34,812 bases of DNA. Origin: an uncultured Coriobacteriales bacterium (GTDB taxonomy: Bacteria > Actinomycetota > Coriobacteriia > Coriobacteriales > UMGS124). This document shows positions 26,708-33,653 of the stretch, piece after piece. The notes below the pieces were generated by a model. The model saw only the letters and a list, made by a program, of their open reading frames with translations, did not search any database and had not been told where the DNA came from. The position numbers and the translations under genes were made by a program. Positions within the stretch are counted from its first letter, which is position 1; each line of letters opens with the position of its first letter. The stretch spans positions 1 to 34,812 of the forward strand of contig CABQHM010000036.1 of the NCBI GenBank assembly GCA_902464015.1. The letters are read 5' to 3'.

Positions 26708-28253
26708 CCTCGTCAGCGTCGTCTTCCTCGACGTCTTCCTCGAAGTCGTCGCCCTCCTCGTCGCAATCTTCGAGGTCATCGTCGTCGAAGTCTTCCTCGC
26801 CGCACTCAAAGCATGTGGCAAACGCGGCAGGATCGAAATCGTCATCGGCCCCGTCGGAGTCACCGTCTTGCTCGGCGTCCCACACAAGCGTCTGCATCAG
26901 GTCTTCGTCGGCCACGTCGTCGTAATCATCGACGCCGCTGAACTCGAGCTCGAAGCCGAGGATCTGGACGGTGTCGCCGTTATGCGCGCCGGCCTTGATG
27001 AGCGCCGCGTCCACGCCAAGGCGGGCAAAGCGGTGCTGCAGGTACAGGATGGCCTCGTCGTTTTCCCAGTCGGTCTGCACGACCATGCGCTCGATGGCCT
27101 TGCCGGAAACGCGCCAGACATCGGATGCAATCTGCTCCACATGGAAGGAACGCTCGCGCTTCTGGCGACGCCACGTCCACACCTGGCCGAAGTTCTCCTG
27201 GGCGAGGTCGTTGGCCGCAAGCTCGGCAGCGGCACGGGCACGCTGCTCGCGCACCATCTGGCCAACGCGAAGCATGAGCTCGTGCATGCCCGAACCGGTG
27301 GCGGCGGACACGCAGAAATACGGGATGCCCTCGCGCTCGGCGAGCTCCATCATGCGGGCGTCATTCTCCTCGGTACCAGGCAGGTCGCCCTTGTTGCCCA
27401 CGATGACGGAGGTGCGCTGGGCAAGCTCGTCGGCATACATGGAGAGCTCGGCCTTGATGACCTCGTAGTCGTGAACCGGGTCGCGACCCTCATAGGAACC
27501 GCTCAGGTCGACGATGTGCATGATGAGGGCCGTGCGCTCCACGTGGCGCAGGAACTCGTGGCCCAGACCCTTGCCCTCGCTGGCGCCCTCGATGAGGCCG
27601 GGGATGTCCGCGACGACGTAGTCATAGTTCTCAACGCGCACCATGCCGAGGTTGGGCTGGAGCGTGGTGAAGGGGTAATCGGCAATCTTGGGGCGGGCGG
27701 CGCTCATATAAGAGATGAGCGACGACTTGCCGACGCTGGGCATGCCGACAAGGCCCACGTCGGCCATGAGCTTCATCTCGAGCTCGATCAGGTGCTCATC
27801 GGCGGGCTCGCCCTTCTCGGCGAATGCCGGAGCGCGACGCACGGACGTGCAGAAATGGGTGTTGCCCCTGCCGCCGTGACCGCCCTCGGCAATCACGACA
27901 GACTCGCCGTGATGCGTAAGGTCGGCGATCTCGTAGAGGCGCTCCTGCGTCTCGGGGTCAAGCTCGTACACAACCGTGCCAAGCGGCACGGGAAGCACGA
28001 TGTCGGCACCGTCGGCACCGTGGCGCTTGGCACCCTGGCCATGCGTGCCGCGGCCGGCCTTGAAGTGGTGCTTGAAACGGTAGTCGATGAGCGAGGAGCG
28101 CTGTGCGTCGGCCTGGACGACAACGTTGCCACCGCGGCCGCCGTCGCCGCCGTCGGGGCCGCCTTTGGGAACATGGGCCTCGCGGCGGAACGACATGCAG
28201 CCCGCGCCGCCGTCGCCGCCCTTGGCATTGATGTGTACCTGATCGATGAACAA
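26691..28253 (-). CDS. obgE: Obg-family GTPase with acidic C-terminal tail
   Basis: ObgE/CgtA acts in 50S assembly and the stringent response. The 520-residue protein has the glycine-rich Obg fold (1-158) and a GTPase domain with GMPSVGKS (170-177), DIPG (216-219), NKGD (287-290) and SAA (316-318). A C-terminal OCT domain (about 365-437) follows. After residue 440 a very acidic tail of 80 residues contains a Cys pair (CFEC, 481-484). The start is TTG at 28253, six bases after AGGAG, giving the family start MFIDQVHINAKGG. It follows rpmA by 87 bases with a hairpin between. Confidence 0.96.
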   Translation of the reverse strand: MFIDQVHINAKGGDGGAGCMSFRREAHVPKGGPDGGDGGRGGNVVVQADAQRSSLIDYRFKHHFKAGRGTHGQGAKRHGADGADIVLPVPLGTVVYELDPETQERLYEIADLTHHGESVVIAEGGHGGRGNTHFCTSVRRAPAFAEKGEPADEHLIELEMKLMADVGLVGMPSVGKSSLISYMSAARPKIADYPFTTLQPNLGMVRVENYDYVVADIPGLIEGASEGKGLGHEFLRHVERTALIMHIVDLSGSYEGRDPVHDYEVIKAELSMYADELAQRTSVIVGNKGDLPGTEENDARMMELAEREGIPYFCVSAATGSGMHELMLRVGQMVREQRARAAAELAANDLAQENFGQVWTWRRQKRERSFHVEQIASDVWRVSGKAIERMVVQTDWENDEAILYLQHRFARLGVDAALIKAGAHNGDTVQILGFELEFSGVDDYDDVADEDLMQTLVWDAEQDGDSDGADDDFDPAAFATCFECGEEDFDDDDLEDCDEEGDDFEEDVEEDDADEDESRD

Positions 28254-28268
28254 GGTGGTCTCCTATAC

Positions 28269-28305
28269 AAAAGCGGACCCCGCAACTTGACAGCTGCAGG
28301 GTCCG
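28269..28305 (-). terminator. Hairpin with short T-run between rpmA and obgE
   Basis: On the minus strand an 11-bp stem (28305-28295 with 28284-28274, one U-G pair) with a 10-base loop is followed by C and TTTT (28272-28269). It ends about 15 bases before the obgE start codon and 36 bases after the rpmA stop. It probably lowers transcription of obgE and the genes beyond relative to the ribosomal proteins. Confidence 0.65.
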
Positions 28306-28340
28306 TAGATACTCAATCCGTGGCGAAAGCCGACAAAGAC

Positions 28341-28604
28341 CTACTCGGCAACCGTCTCGAGCGGAAGGATGTGCACGCGACGCTTGTCGCTGGTGGTGTA
28401 CTTCACCGTGCCATCGATAAGAGCGAACAGGGTGTCGTCCTTGCCCTTGCCCACGTTCTCACCGGGGTGGAACTTGGTGCCATGCTGACGAACGAGGATG
28501 GTGCCAGCGGTGACAACCATGCCGTCGAAACGCTTGCAGCCAAGACGCTTGCCGATCGAATCGCGGCCGTTACGGGAAGTACCCGTGCCCTTCTTATGTG
28601 CCAT
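28341..28604 (-). CDS. rpmA: 50S ribosomal protein L27
   Basis: The 87-residue protein is a complete L27: MAHKKGTGTSRNGRDSIGKRLG, GTILVRQHGTKFHPGENVG and HILPLE near the end. The N-terminus begins directly with the mature A-H-K-K form and lacks the cleavable leader found in Firmicutes. The gene lies 33 bases after rplU; no L27 protease gene (ysxB/prp) separates them, in keeping with the short N-terminus. Confidence 0.98.
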   Translation of the reverse strand: MAHKKGTGTSRNGRDSIGKRLGCKRFDGMVVTAGTILVRQHGTKFHPGENVGKGKDDTLFALIDGTVKYTTSDKRRVHILPLETVAE

Positions 28605-28637
28605 GACAGACTCCTAAATTACTTTCAATCGGACTTA

Positions 28638-28946
28638 CTAAGCGACCTTGGTGATGCGCACCTTGGTGAGGTACTGGCGATGGCCACGCTTGCGCTCGTA
28701 GCGCTTACGACGACGGAACTTGTACACGATGACCTTCTTGTCACGGTACTGCTTGAGGACCTCGCCCTCAACGCAAACCTTGGCAAGGGCCTCGGGGTCA
28801 GTGATGGCCTGCGTGCCATCATTGACGAACAGAACCTCGTCGAACGTGACGGTAGCGCCCTCTTCGACCTCGAGCTTCTCGATGTCGATGATGTCGCCCT
28901 CGGCAACCTTATACTGCTTACCACCGGTCTTAACAATTGCGTACAT
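28638..28946 (-). CDS. rplU: 50S ribosomal protein L21
   Basis: The 102-residue product is a complete L21, with MYAIVKTGGKQYKV at the start and KKVIVYKFRRRKRYERKRGH followed by QYLTKVRI near the end. The ATG at 28946 has AAGGT seven bases upstream. It is the first gene of the rplU-rpmA-obgE-proBA-nadD-yqeK-rsfS series and has a well-formed promoter. Confidence 0.98.
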   Translation of the reverse strand: MYAIVKTGGKQYKVAEGDIIDIEKLEVEEGATVTFDEVLFVNDGTQAITDPEALAKVCVEGEVLKQYRDKKVIVYKFRRRKRYERKRGHRQYLTKVRITKVA

Positions 28947-28985
28947 GTGAAGTACCTTCCAGCTCGCGACAAATGCAAGTTCGAA

Positions 28986-29015
28986 TACTAACACTGCAGA
29001 ATCAGACCCGTCAAT
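28986..29015 (-). promoter_or_regulatory. rplU promoter
   Basis: On the minus strand TTGACG (29015-29010) and TAGTAT (28991-28986) are 18 bases apart, and TG at the extended -10 position precedes the hexamer. Transcription should start near 28979, leaving a leader of about 33 bases. Confidence 0.72.
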
Positions 29016-29078
29016 GAAATTTCGGGGTACTGAGAAGTCCGCAAAAAACTATCAAAGAAAGCGTGTGCCTCTGGACCG

Positions 29079-29100
29079 TTCCCTTTGCTAAGGAAGGGAA
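29079..29100 (-). other. Hairpin between the RNase E/G-like gene and rplU
   Basis: TTCCCTT (29079-29085) and AAGGGAA (29094-29100) can pair around an eight-base loop, and flanking GCCT/AGGC can extend the stem. No T-run follows directly on the minus strand. It lies 12 bases after the RNase E/G-like stop and upstream of the rplU promoter. It could protect the 3' end of the upstream transcript or end it in a factor-dependent way. Confidence 0.4.
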
Positions 29101-29111
29101 ACAGGCAACCC

Positions 29112-30089
29112 TTAGATAGTACGCCTACCGCGCTCGATTAGCGCAACCGACAAGCTCGCGTCACCAGAAATACGCGTTTTGCCGTCAGACAAGCCATCGG
29201 ACATGTCGTCGATGAGGTCGTTGAACGCATCGAGGGGCAGTCCCTCCAAGAGCGCCACGGCGACAATGCCGCGCACGTCGAACTCAAGCAGTGCCTCAAT
29301 GACCGCCTGTGCCGCCTCAGCATCAACCGTGGAAACCGCCACATCGGCCTGCGTGCGCCTCACCGCGACCGTCCACATGGCCTCGGTGCGCTCGAAGACG
29401 ATCTGCGCGCCGCACGCCAGGTCGATGCGCCTGCCGTCGAGGGCGTCCTCGGTGTTGTTGTAAGCCGAATGCGTGGTCGTGCCGATGGTTGAGTCGCCGT
29501 CGGCGTCGGGCTTCTCGGCCATGAGCAGGGCGGGCGCCGATGAAATGCGCGCCAAGACGGTGAACGCGGCAGCCTCGGTCACCTGCACGACAACGCCGGA
29601 GAGCACCGTTTCCCAAGGCAGCTCGTCGGCGGTGGTGCGCAGGATGAGCGTCACGGGACCGCACACGGCCTCGAGCATCGAGGGAAGCCCGGTCGAGGGG
29701 TCCGCAACGGCGGCCTGAAGCTTGTCCGCAAGCTCGGCACGCCTCACGCCGGCGAGCTTCTTGGAGACAAAGACCTCCGGCCGCGCGGGACTCGAGGGCG
29801 CCATGATGGCGCAACCGTCGAGCACAAGCACGCTCGTGCGCCCGGAGAACTCGATGTTCACCGAGGCCCTCGGCAGCTTTGCGGCGCGCTTGGGAGCCAC
29901 GACCTGCGCGCATACGCTCGCGCCGGGAACAAGGTCGGCCACCGTGGTGGCCGGGATGCCAGCCAGCGGCACAAACAGCATGCCGTAAGGGCCAGCGTCG
30001 AGGAAACATGCGTCAAGCGAGGCGTCGATGTGGTCGACGCGCGTTCGAAGAATATCGCCAGGAGAAAGCGTCAGATCGGGCGACTCCAT
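29112..30089 (-). CDS. RNase E/G-family protein, short and probably catalytically inactive
   Basis: The 325-residue protein occupies the conserved RNase E/G place between DUF2344 and rplU. It retains an S1-like N-terminal part (DILRTRVDHIDASLDACFLDAG, residues 12-33; SVNIEFSGRTSVLVLDG, 76-92) and the family's end (SLSVALIERGRRT, compare LGLVEMTRKR). The RNase core is shortened. Where active members read TAIDVN, this one reads TVAVR, placing A242 at the first metal-binding Asp. Where they read GIIVIDFIDM, it reads GIVAVALLEG, placing A279 at the second Asp. The zinc-link cysteines are absent. The start overlaps the DUF2344 gene by 19 bases. Role unknown; RNA binding without cleavage is plausible. 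Confidence 0.75.
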   Translation of the reverse strand: MESPDLTLSPGDILRTRVDHIDASLDACFLDAGPYGMLFVPLAGIPATTVADLVPGASVCAQVVAPKRAAKLPRASVNIEFSGRTSVLVLDGCAIMAPSSPARPEVFVSKKLAGVRRAELADKLQAAVADPSTGLPSMLEAVCGPVTLILRTTADELPWETVLSGVVVQVTEAAAFTVLARISSAPALLMAEKPDADGDSTIGTTTHSAYNNTEDALDGRRIDLACGAQIVFERTEAMWTVAVRRTQADVAVSTVDAEAAQAVIEALLEFDVRGIVAVALLEGLPLDAFNDLIDDMSDGLSDGKTRISGDASLSVALIERGRRTI

Positions 30090-30868
30090 GTGCCGTCCTT
30101 CCCTTCAAGGTACTGCGCGGTGCGCACGACAGAAGTGCGGAGGTTACGCTGGAATGATACGACGTAATCTTGCGTCGACCCAGCAGAGGAACCGCGAACG
30201 GCAAGCGACTCGGCGAGCTGTCGGCATACTTCGGCCAACAGGACGTCGGGGCGCAGCGCGCCCTCGTTTGATGAACGGGTCGTGAAGGAAAGGTGCACGC
30301 CGCCCGACTCGCCCGGATCCACGCAAACGTCGCCCACGAGTTTCTCGGTGAGGTCCACCTTCTTCGGCTTGCCGTTGCGCAGATACTCGATCTGCCCCTG
30401 GGCGCGCACCGCCTCGACCGCGCGTCGCACGTCTTCGGCGTGAAACGTCATATCCACGGCGTCGGCAGCGTCAAGGCACGCGTCGGGCCAAACGGAGAGG
30501 TCGGCCTCCCAGCAGGCGATGGTGAGGTTCGCGCCAAGGGACGGGCCGTGGACCTCGACATAGGCCGCCTGCTGAGGCATGAGGTCGGGCGGCGCCGAGC
30601 GGCGCAGGTCCTCGAGGTATTCCTCAGCGGGGCGATACTCGCGCACCCAAAGGTCGAACCATTCGTCGTCCGAGGCCACCGCCACCGGCAGCGCAGGGCA
30701 GTAGGCCGCCTTGATGCGCGGGGAAAAGCCCTGGGTCACGGCATAGGGAATGCCGCTGCGACGGATGGTGCGCTCCATGGCGCGCAAAAGCTCGAGATGG
30801 GACAGGTAGCGCAAACGGCCCGTCTCCACATAGCGGACCCTCAGGCAGTACAGCTCCTCTTCGCTCAT
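30071..30868 (-). CDS. DUF2344 (TIGR03936) family protein
   Basis: The 265-residue protein starts with LRVRYVETGRLRYLSHLELLRAMERTIRRSGIPYAVTQGFSPRIKA in this general form, the hallmark of DUF2344. This family almost always lies beside, or is fused to, a TIGR03960-type radical SAM protein. Its biochemical role is unknown. The ATG overlaps the radical SAM stop (ATGA) with AGGAG six bases upstream, and the end overlaps the RNase E/G-like gene by 19 bases, so the three are translated as a unit. Confidence 0.9.
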   Translation of the reverse strand: MSEEELYCLRVRYVETGRLRYLSHLELLRAMERTIRRSGIPYAVTQGFSPRIKAAYCPALPVAVASDDEWFDLWVREYRPAEEYLEDLRRSAPPDLMPQQAAYVEVHGPSLGANLTIACWEADLSVWPDACLDAADAVDMTFHAEDVRRAVEAVRAQGQIEYLRNGKPKKVDLTEKLVGDVCVDPGESGGVHLSFTTRSSNEGALRPDVLLAEVCRQLAESLAVRGSSAGSTQDYVVSFQRNLRTSVVRTAQYLEGKDGTWSRPI

Positions 30869-32739
30869 GCTCGGCTCCTCTCCAGGTCGTTGTCAACATG
30901 AAGCGAAGGGCACACGCCGCAGCCCGAACACTTCGTCATCGTGCAGTCCGGCGTGAGGGTGCCCTCAAGGGCACGCTCCCACTCGCGCTCAAGCCAGCGC
31001 GGCGAGACGCCCGCGGAGATATGGTCCCACGGCAGGGGGCCGCCCACCTCGAAGGGCTCGCAAGCGGCGCGCTGCATGTCAAACCCGACGTTTTCGGCCG
31101 CCTGCTGCCAAATCTCAAGCTTGAACTGGTCAGACCACGCATCGAAGCGGGCGCCCAGGCGGTGTGCCTCAAGGATGAGCGGCAAAGCCTCGCGGCCGCT
31201 GCGCGAAAGCACCGCTTCGAGGAACGACGAGGCGTAGTCGTGGTAGCGCAGGTCCACGCCGCGCGGAACGGCGTCCGCAAGGAGCTTCTGGCGACGGCGC
31301 ACCTCCTCGGGAGGCGTCTGACCGCACCACTGGAAGGCCGTCTGCGCCTTGGGGATGAAGACCGCCACCGAGGTGCCGATGCGCACCGCACAGCGCTTTG
31401 AGGGCGGCACCGAGGCACGGGCCAGCTCCAGCGCACGGCGGCACAGCTCGGCGATGCCGAGCACGTCCTCGTCGGTCTCGGTGGGCAGGCCGATCATGAA
31501 GTACAGCTTCATGCGGAGCCAGCCCTGGGAGAACGACGCGCTCACGGCGTTCATGAGGTCGTCCTCGGTCACGCCCTTGTTGATGACGTCGCGCATGCGC
31601 TGCGTGCCGGCCTCGGGCGCGAAGGTCAGGCCGCCCTTCTTCTCGCCGGCGACGAGCTTGGCCATCTCGACACCGAAGGAGTCGAGGCGCTCGGAGGGCA
31701 GCGACACCGAGATGCCCTTGCCCGACAGGTTCGCGTTGAGCCTGCGCAGCACGTCTTCGAGGTTGGAGTGGTCGGTCGTGGACAGCGAGGTGAGCGAGAC
31801 CTGGTCGTAGCCCGTGCACGCAAGCCCGCGCATGACGGCGGCGACGATCTGGTCGGCGGGCCGCTCGCGCACGGGGCGGTACGTCATGCCCGCCTGGCAG
31901 AAGCGGCAGCCGCGCGCGCATCCCCTCAACACCTCGACGGCAAGCCTGTCCTGCACGACCTGGGGATAGGGCACGAGCGTCGTGTTGACGGGGTCGAGCG
32001 CCTTGAAGTCGGCGACGACGCGCTTCAGGACCTTCTCGGGCGCACCGGACCCCTCGACGGGAACGACATGCGTGCGCCCGAAGGAATCCTCCTCGGCGCG
32101 GTAGAGAAGGGGCACGTAGACGCCGGGTATCTGCGCGAGCGCCGCAAGGATGTCGGCGCGGGGCGCATTGGCTGCACGCATGTCGCGGATGCAGCAAGCG
32201 ACCTCGATGATGACCTCCTCGCCATCGCCCACCATGATGCAGTCGTACAGCTCGCACACAGCCTCGGGGTTGTAGACCGAAGGTCCCCCGCCGCAGACGA
32301 TGGGGTCGTCCTGCGCACGGTCGCGCGCCATGAGCGGGATGCCCGCCAAGTCGAGCGTCTCGACGATGTTGCTGGCAGCAAGCTCATGGGGAAGCTGGAT
32401 GCCCACCATGTCGAACGACGCCACGGGGAAGCACGACTCCATGGAGAAGAGCGGCAGGTCGCGGCGGCGCATGAGGTCGGCCATGTCGATCCAGGGCGTG
32501 TAGGCGCGCTCGCAGGCAATGCCGGGCTGGTTGTTCAAAATCTTGTACAAGATGGCCAGGCCCTGGTTGGGAAGGCCGACCTCATACGTATCCGGGTAGA
32601 TGAGCACGCAGCGGAAGGACGACTCGGAGTCGCGCACCGCGCCGAATTCGTGGTCGATGTAGCGCGACGGCTTCTCAACCAGGTCAAGGAGCGGCTCGAC
32701 GCGCCCCCAAAGGTCAACTCGTTCATGCATCGAGATCAT
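30865..32739 (-). CDS. TIGR03960-type radical SAM protein
   Basis: This 624-residue protein has an N-terminal B12-binding-like region (about 40-200; YPDTYEVGLPNQGLAILY, VCGGGPSVYNPEA). The radical SAM cluster motif is RGCARGCRFC (C274, C278, C281), and the barrel contains SLSTTDHSNLEDV and LTFAPEAGTQRMRDVINKG. A four-cysteine group ends the protein (C599, C604, C607, C610 in CTMTKCSGCGVC) and may hold a second iron-sulfur cluster. ATG 32739 shares bases with the stop of the gene before it (ATGA) and has GGAG upstream. Substrate unknown; the operon suggests an RNA or ribosome-related modification. Confidence 0.92.
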   Translation of the reverse strand: MISMHERVDLWGRVEPLLDLVEKPSRYIDHEFGAVRDSESSFRCVLIYPDTYEVGLPNQGLAILYKILNNQPGIACERAYTPWIDMADLMRRRDLPLFSMESCFPVASFDMVGIQLPHELAASNIVETLDLAGIPLMARDRAQDDPIVCGGGPSVYNPEAVCELYDCIMVGDGEEVIIEVACCIRDMRAANAPRADILAALAQIPGVYVPLLYRAEEDSFGRTHVVPVEGSGAPEKVLKRVVADFKALDPVNTTLVPYPQVVQDRLAVEVLRGCARGCRFCQAGMTYRPVRERPADQIVAAVMRGLACTGYDQVSLTSLSTTDHSNLEDVLRRLNANLSGKGISVSLPSERLDSFGVEMAKLVAGEKKGGLTFAPEAGTQRMRDVINKGVTEDDLMNAVSASFSQGWLRMKLYFMIGLPTETDEDVLGIAELCRRALELARASVPPSKRCAVRIGTSVAVFIPKAQTAFQWCGQTPPEEVRRRQKLLADAVPRGVDLRYHDYASSFLEAVLSRSGREALPLILEAHRLGARFDAWSDQFKLEIWQQAAENVGFDMQRAACEPFEVGGPLPWDHISAGVSPRWLEREWERALEGTLTPDCTMTKCSGCGVCPSLHVDNDLERSRA

Positions 32740-33641
32740 AGATCCGCTCCTGCTCCTTGATATCCTCGGTCTGCGACCGCTTCCCCTGCAGCCTCAACCT
32801 GACCGGCTTGGCGCATACGGCCCTGCATGACCGTGCCGGCCACCCATGTGCCCGCCGCGGCCACCCCCGCCTTGACAAGGCACGCCGGAAGCGGGGTGCG
32901 CAGGGCGAGCCCTGCGACCTGCTTGCACACAAGCGAAAACGCCGTGAGACCGGCCACATCCACCAGCCGCTCTTTGCCCATGGGCGCACCGTAGTTCCCC
33001 GCGAGCTTGAAGAGCATCGCAACCTCGCAAGCAAGCATGGCCGGGGTATCGGCGCCCCTGAGAAAGGTGAGCGCCCCCAACATCGCGTTGTCGCGCACCG
33101 CCTGCCCCACGATGCGGCGGCCCTGCTCGTCTTGGCAGCAGTCAAGCGCCGCGCCGAGCATAGTCTCAAAGTCTGGCAGGGTCTCAATGAGCCAGCGCGC
33201 CAGCATGCCGCCCACGGCCATTTCGTCGCACACCACGATGTCCTCGGCGCTCACCTCGCGGGCGACCAGCGCACGAGCCCGCTCGGCAGCCGCATCGTCG
33301 AAGTTCACAAGCACGAGACACGGCACCCGGCGCGAGGCGTAGGCGCGGTACAGGTCGGCCGCGACAGCGGCGTCTTGCCCAGCCAGCACGATGACGGCAT
33401 CGGCCATGGCGTGCACCACGGCAGGCTCATGGCCCTGTCCCACGCCGGCGACATACAGGCGAAGCGAGGCGGTCTTGGGTCGCAGCGCCCGCTTGACCGC
33501 ACGCGCCAAACCCCCGTCGCGGCCTTGCCCCACCACAACACACAGTCGCAGCGTCTTAGAGGCCGCGCGGCTCGTTTGTCTTTTTGCCTTCACACCCGCC
33601 TTGGCGGCGTCATACAGTAGGTTCACGGCAACACGCTCCAT
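32736..33641 (-). CDS. Uncharacterised protein with GTPase-like N-terminus and DUF697-like helical end
   Basis: Not securely recognised. Residues 31-140 of 301 look like an alpha/beta nucleotide-binding fold (LRLCVVVGQG, ADAVIVLAG, CLVLVNFDD), but the first loop lacks GKS/T, so it is not a standard P-loop. Residues 182-275 resemble the DUF697/YcjF helical module (CEVAMLFKLAGNYG, LVDVAGL, LVKAGVAAAGTWVAG), which can associate with membranes. The ATG at 33641 lies 12 bases after rodA with a weak ribosome-binding motif, and the stop overlaps the radical SAM start. Cell-envelope or division roles are only suggested by rodA. Confidence 0.7.
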   Translation of the reverse strand: MERVAVNLLYDAAKAGVKAKRQTSRAASKTLRLCVVVGQGRDGGLARAVKRALRPKTASLRLYVAGVGQGHEPAVVHAMADAVIVLAGQDAAVAADLYRAYASRRVPCLVLVNFDDAAAERARALVAREVSAEDIVVCDEMAVGGMLARWLIETLPDFETMLGAALDCCQDEQGRRIVGQAVRDNAMLGALTFLRGADTPAMLACEVAMLFKLAGNYGAPMGKERLVDVAGLTAFSLVCKQVAGLALRTPLPACLVKAGVAAAGTWVAGTVMQGRMRQAGQVEAAGEAVADRGYQGAGADL

Positions 33642-33653
33642 CGTAGAAGTCGC

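Noticed and set aside
26592..28991. A 799-codon open frame on the plus strand opposite obgE, rpmA and rplU.
   Set aside because: Antisense shadow covering three conserved genes and the rplU promoter.
29079..29100. An intrinsic terminator after the RNase E/G-like gene.
   Set aside because: The stem is seven AT/GC pairs with no T-run directly behind it, so it was kept only as an unclassified hairpin.
29112..30089. A frameshifted or truncated pseudogene of RNase E/G.
   Set aside because: The frame is intact, both ends correspond to family ends, and overlaps with neighbours are kept, so a divergent complete gene is the better reading.
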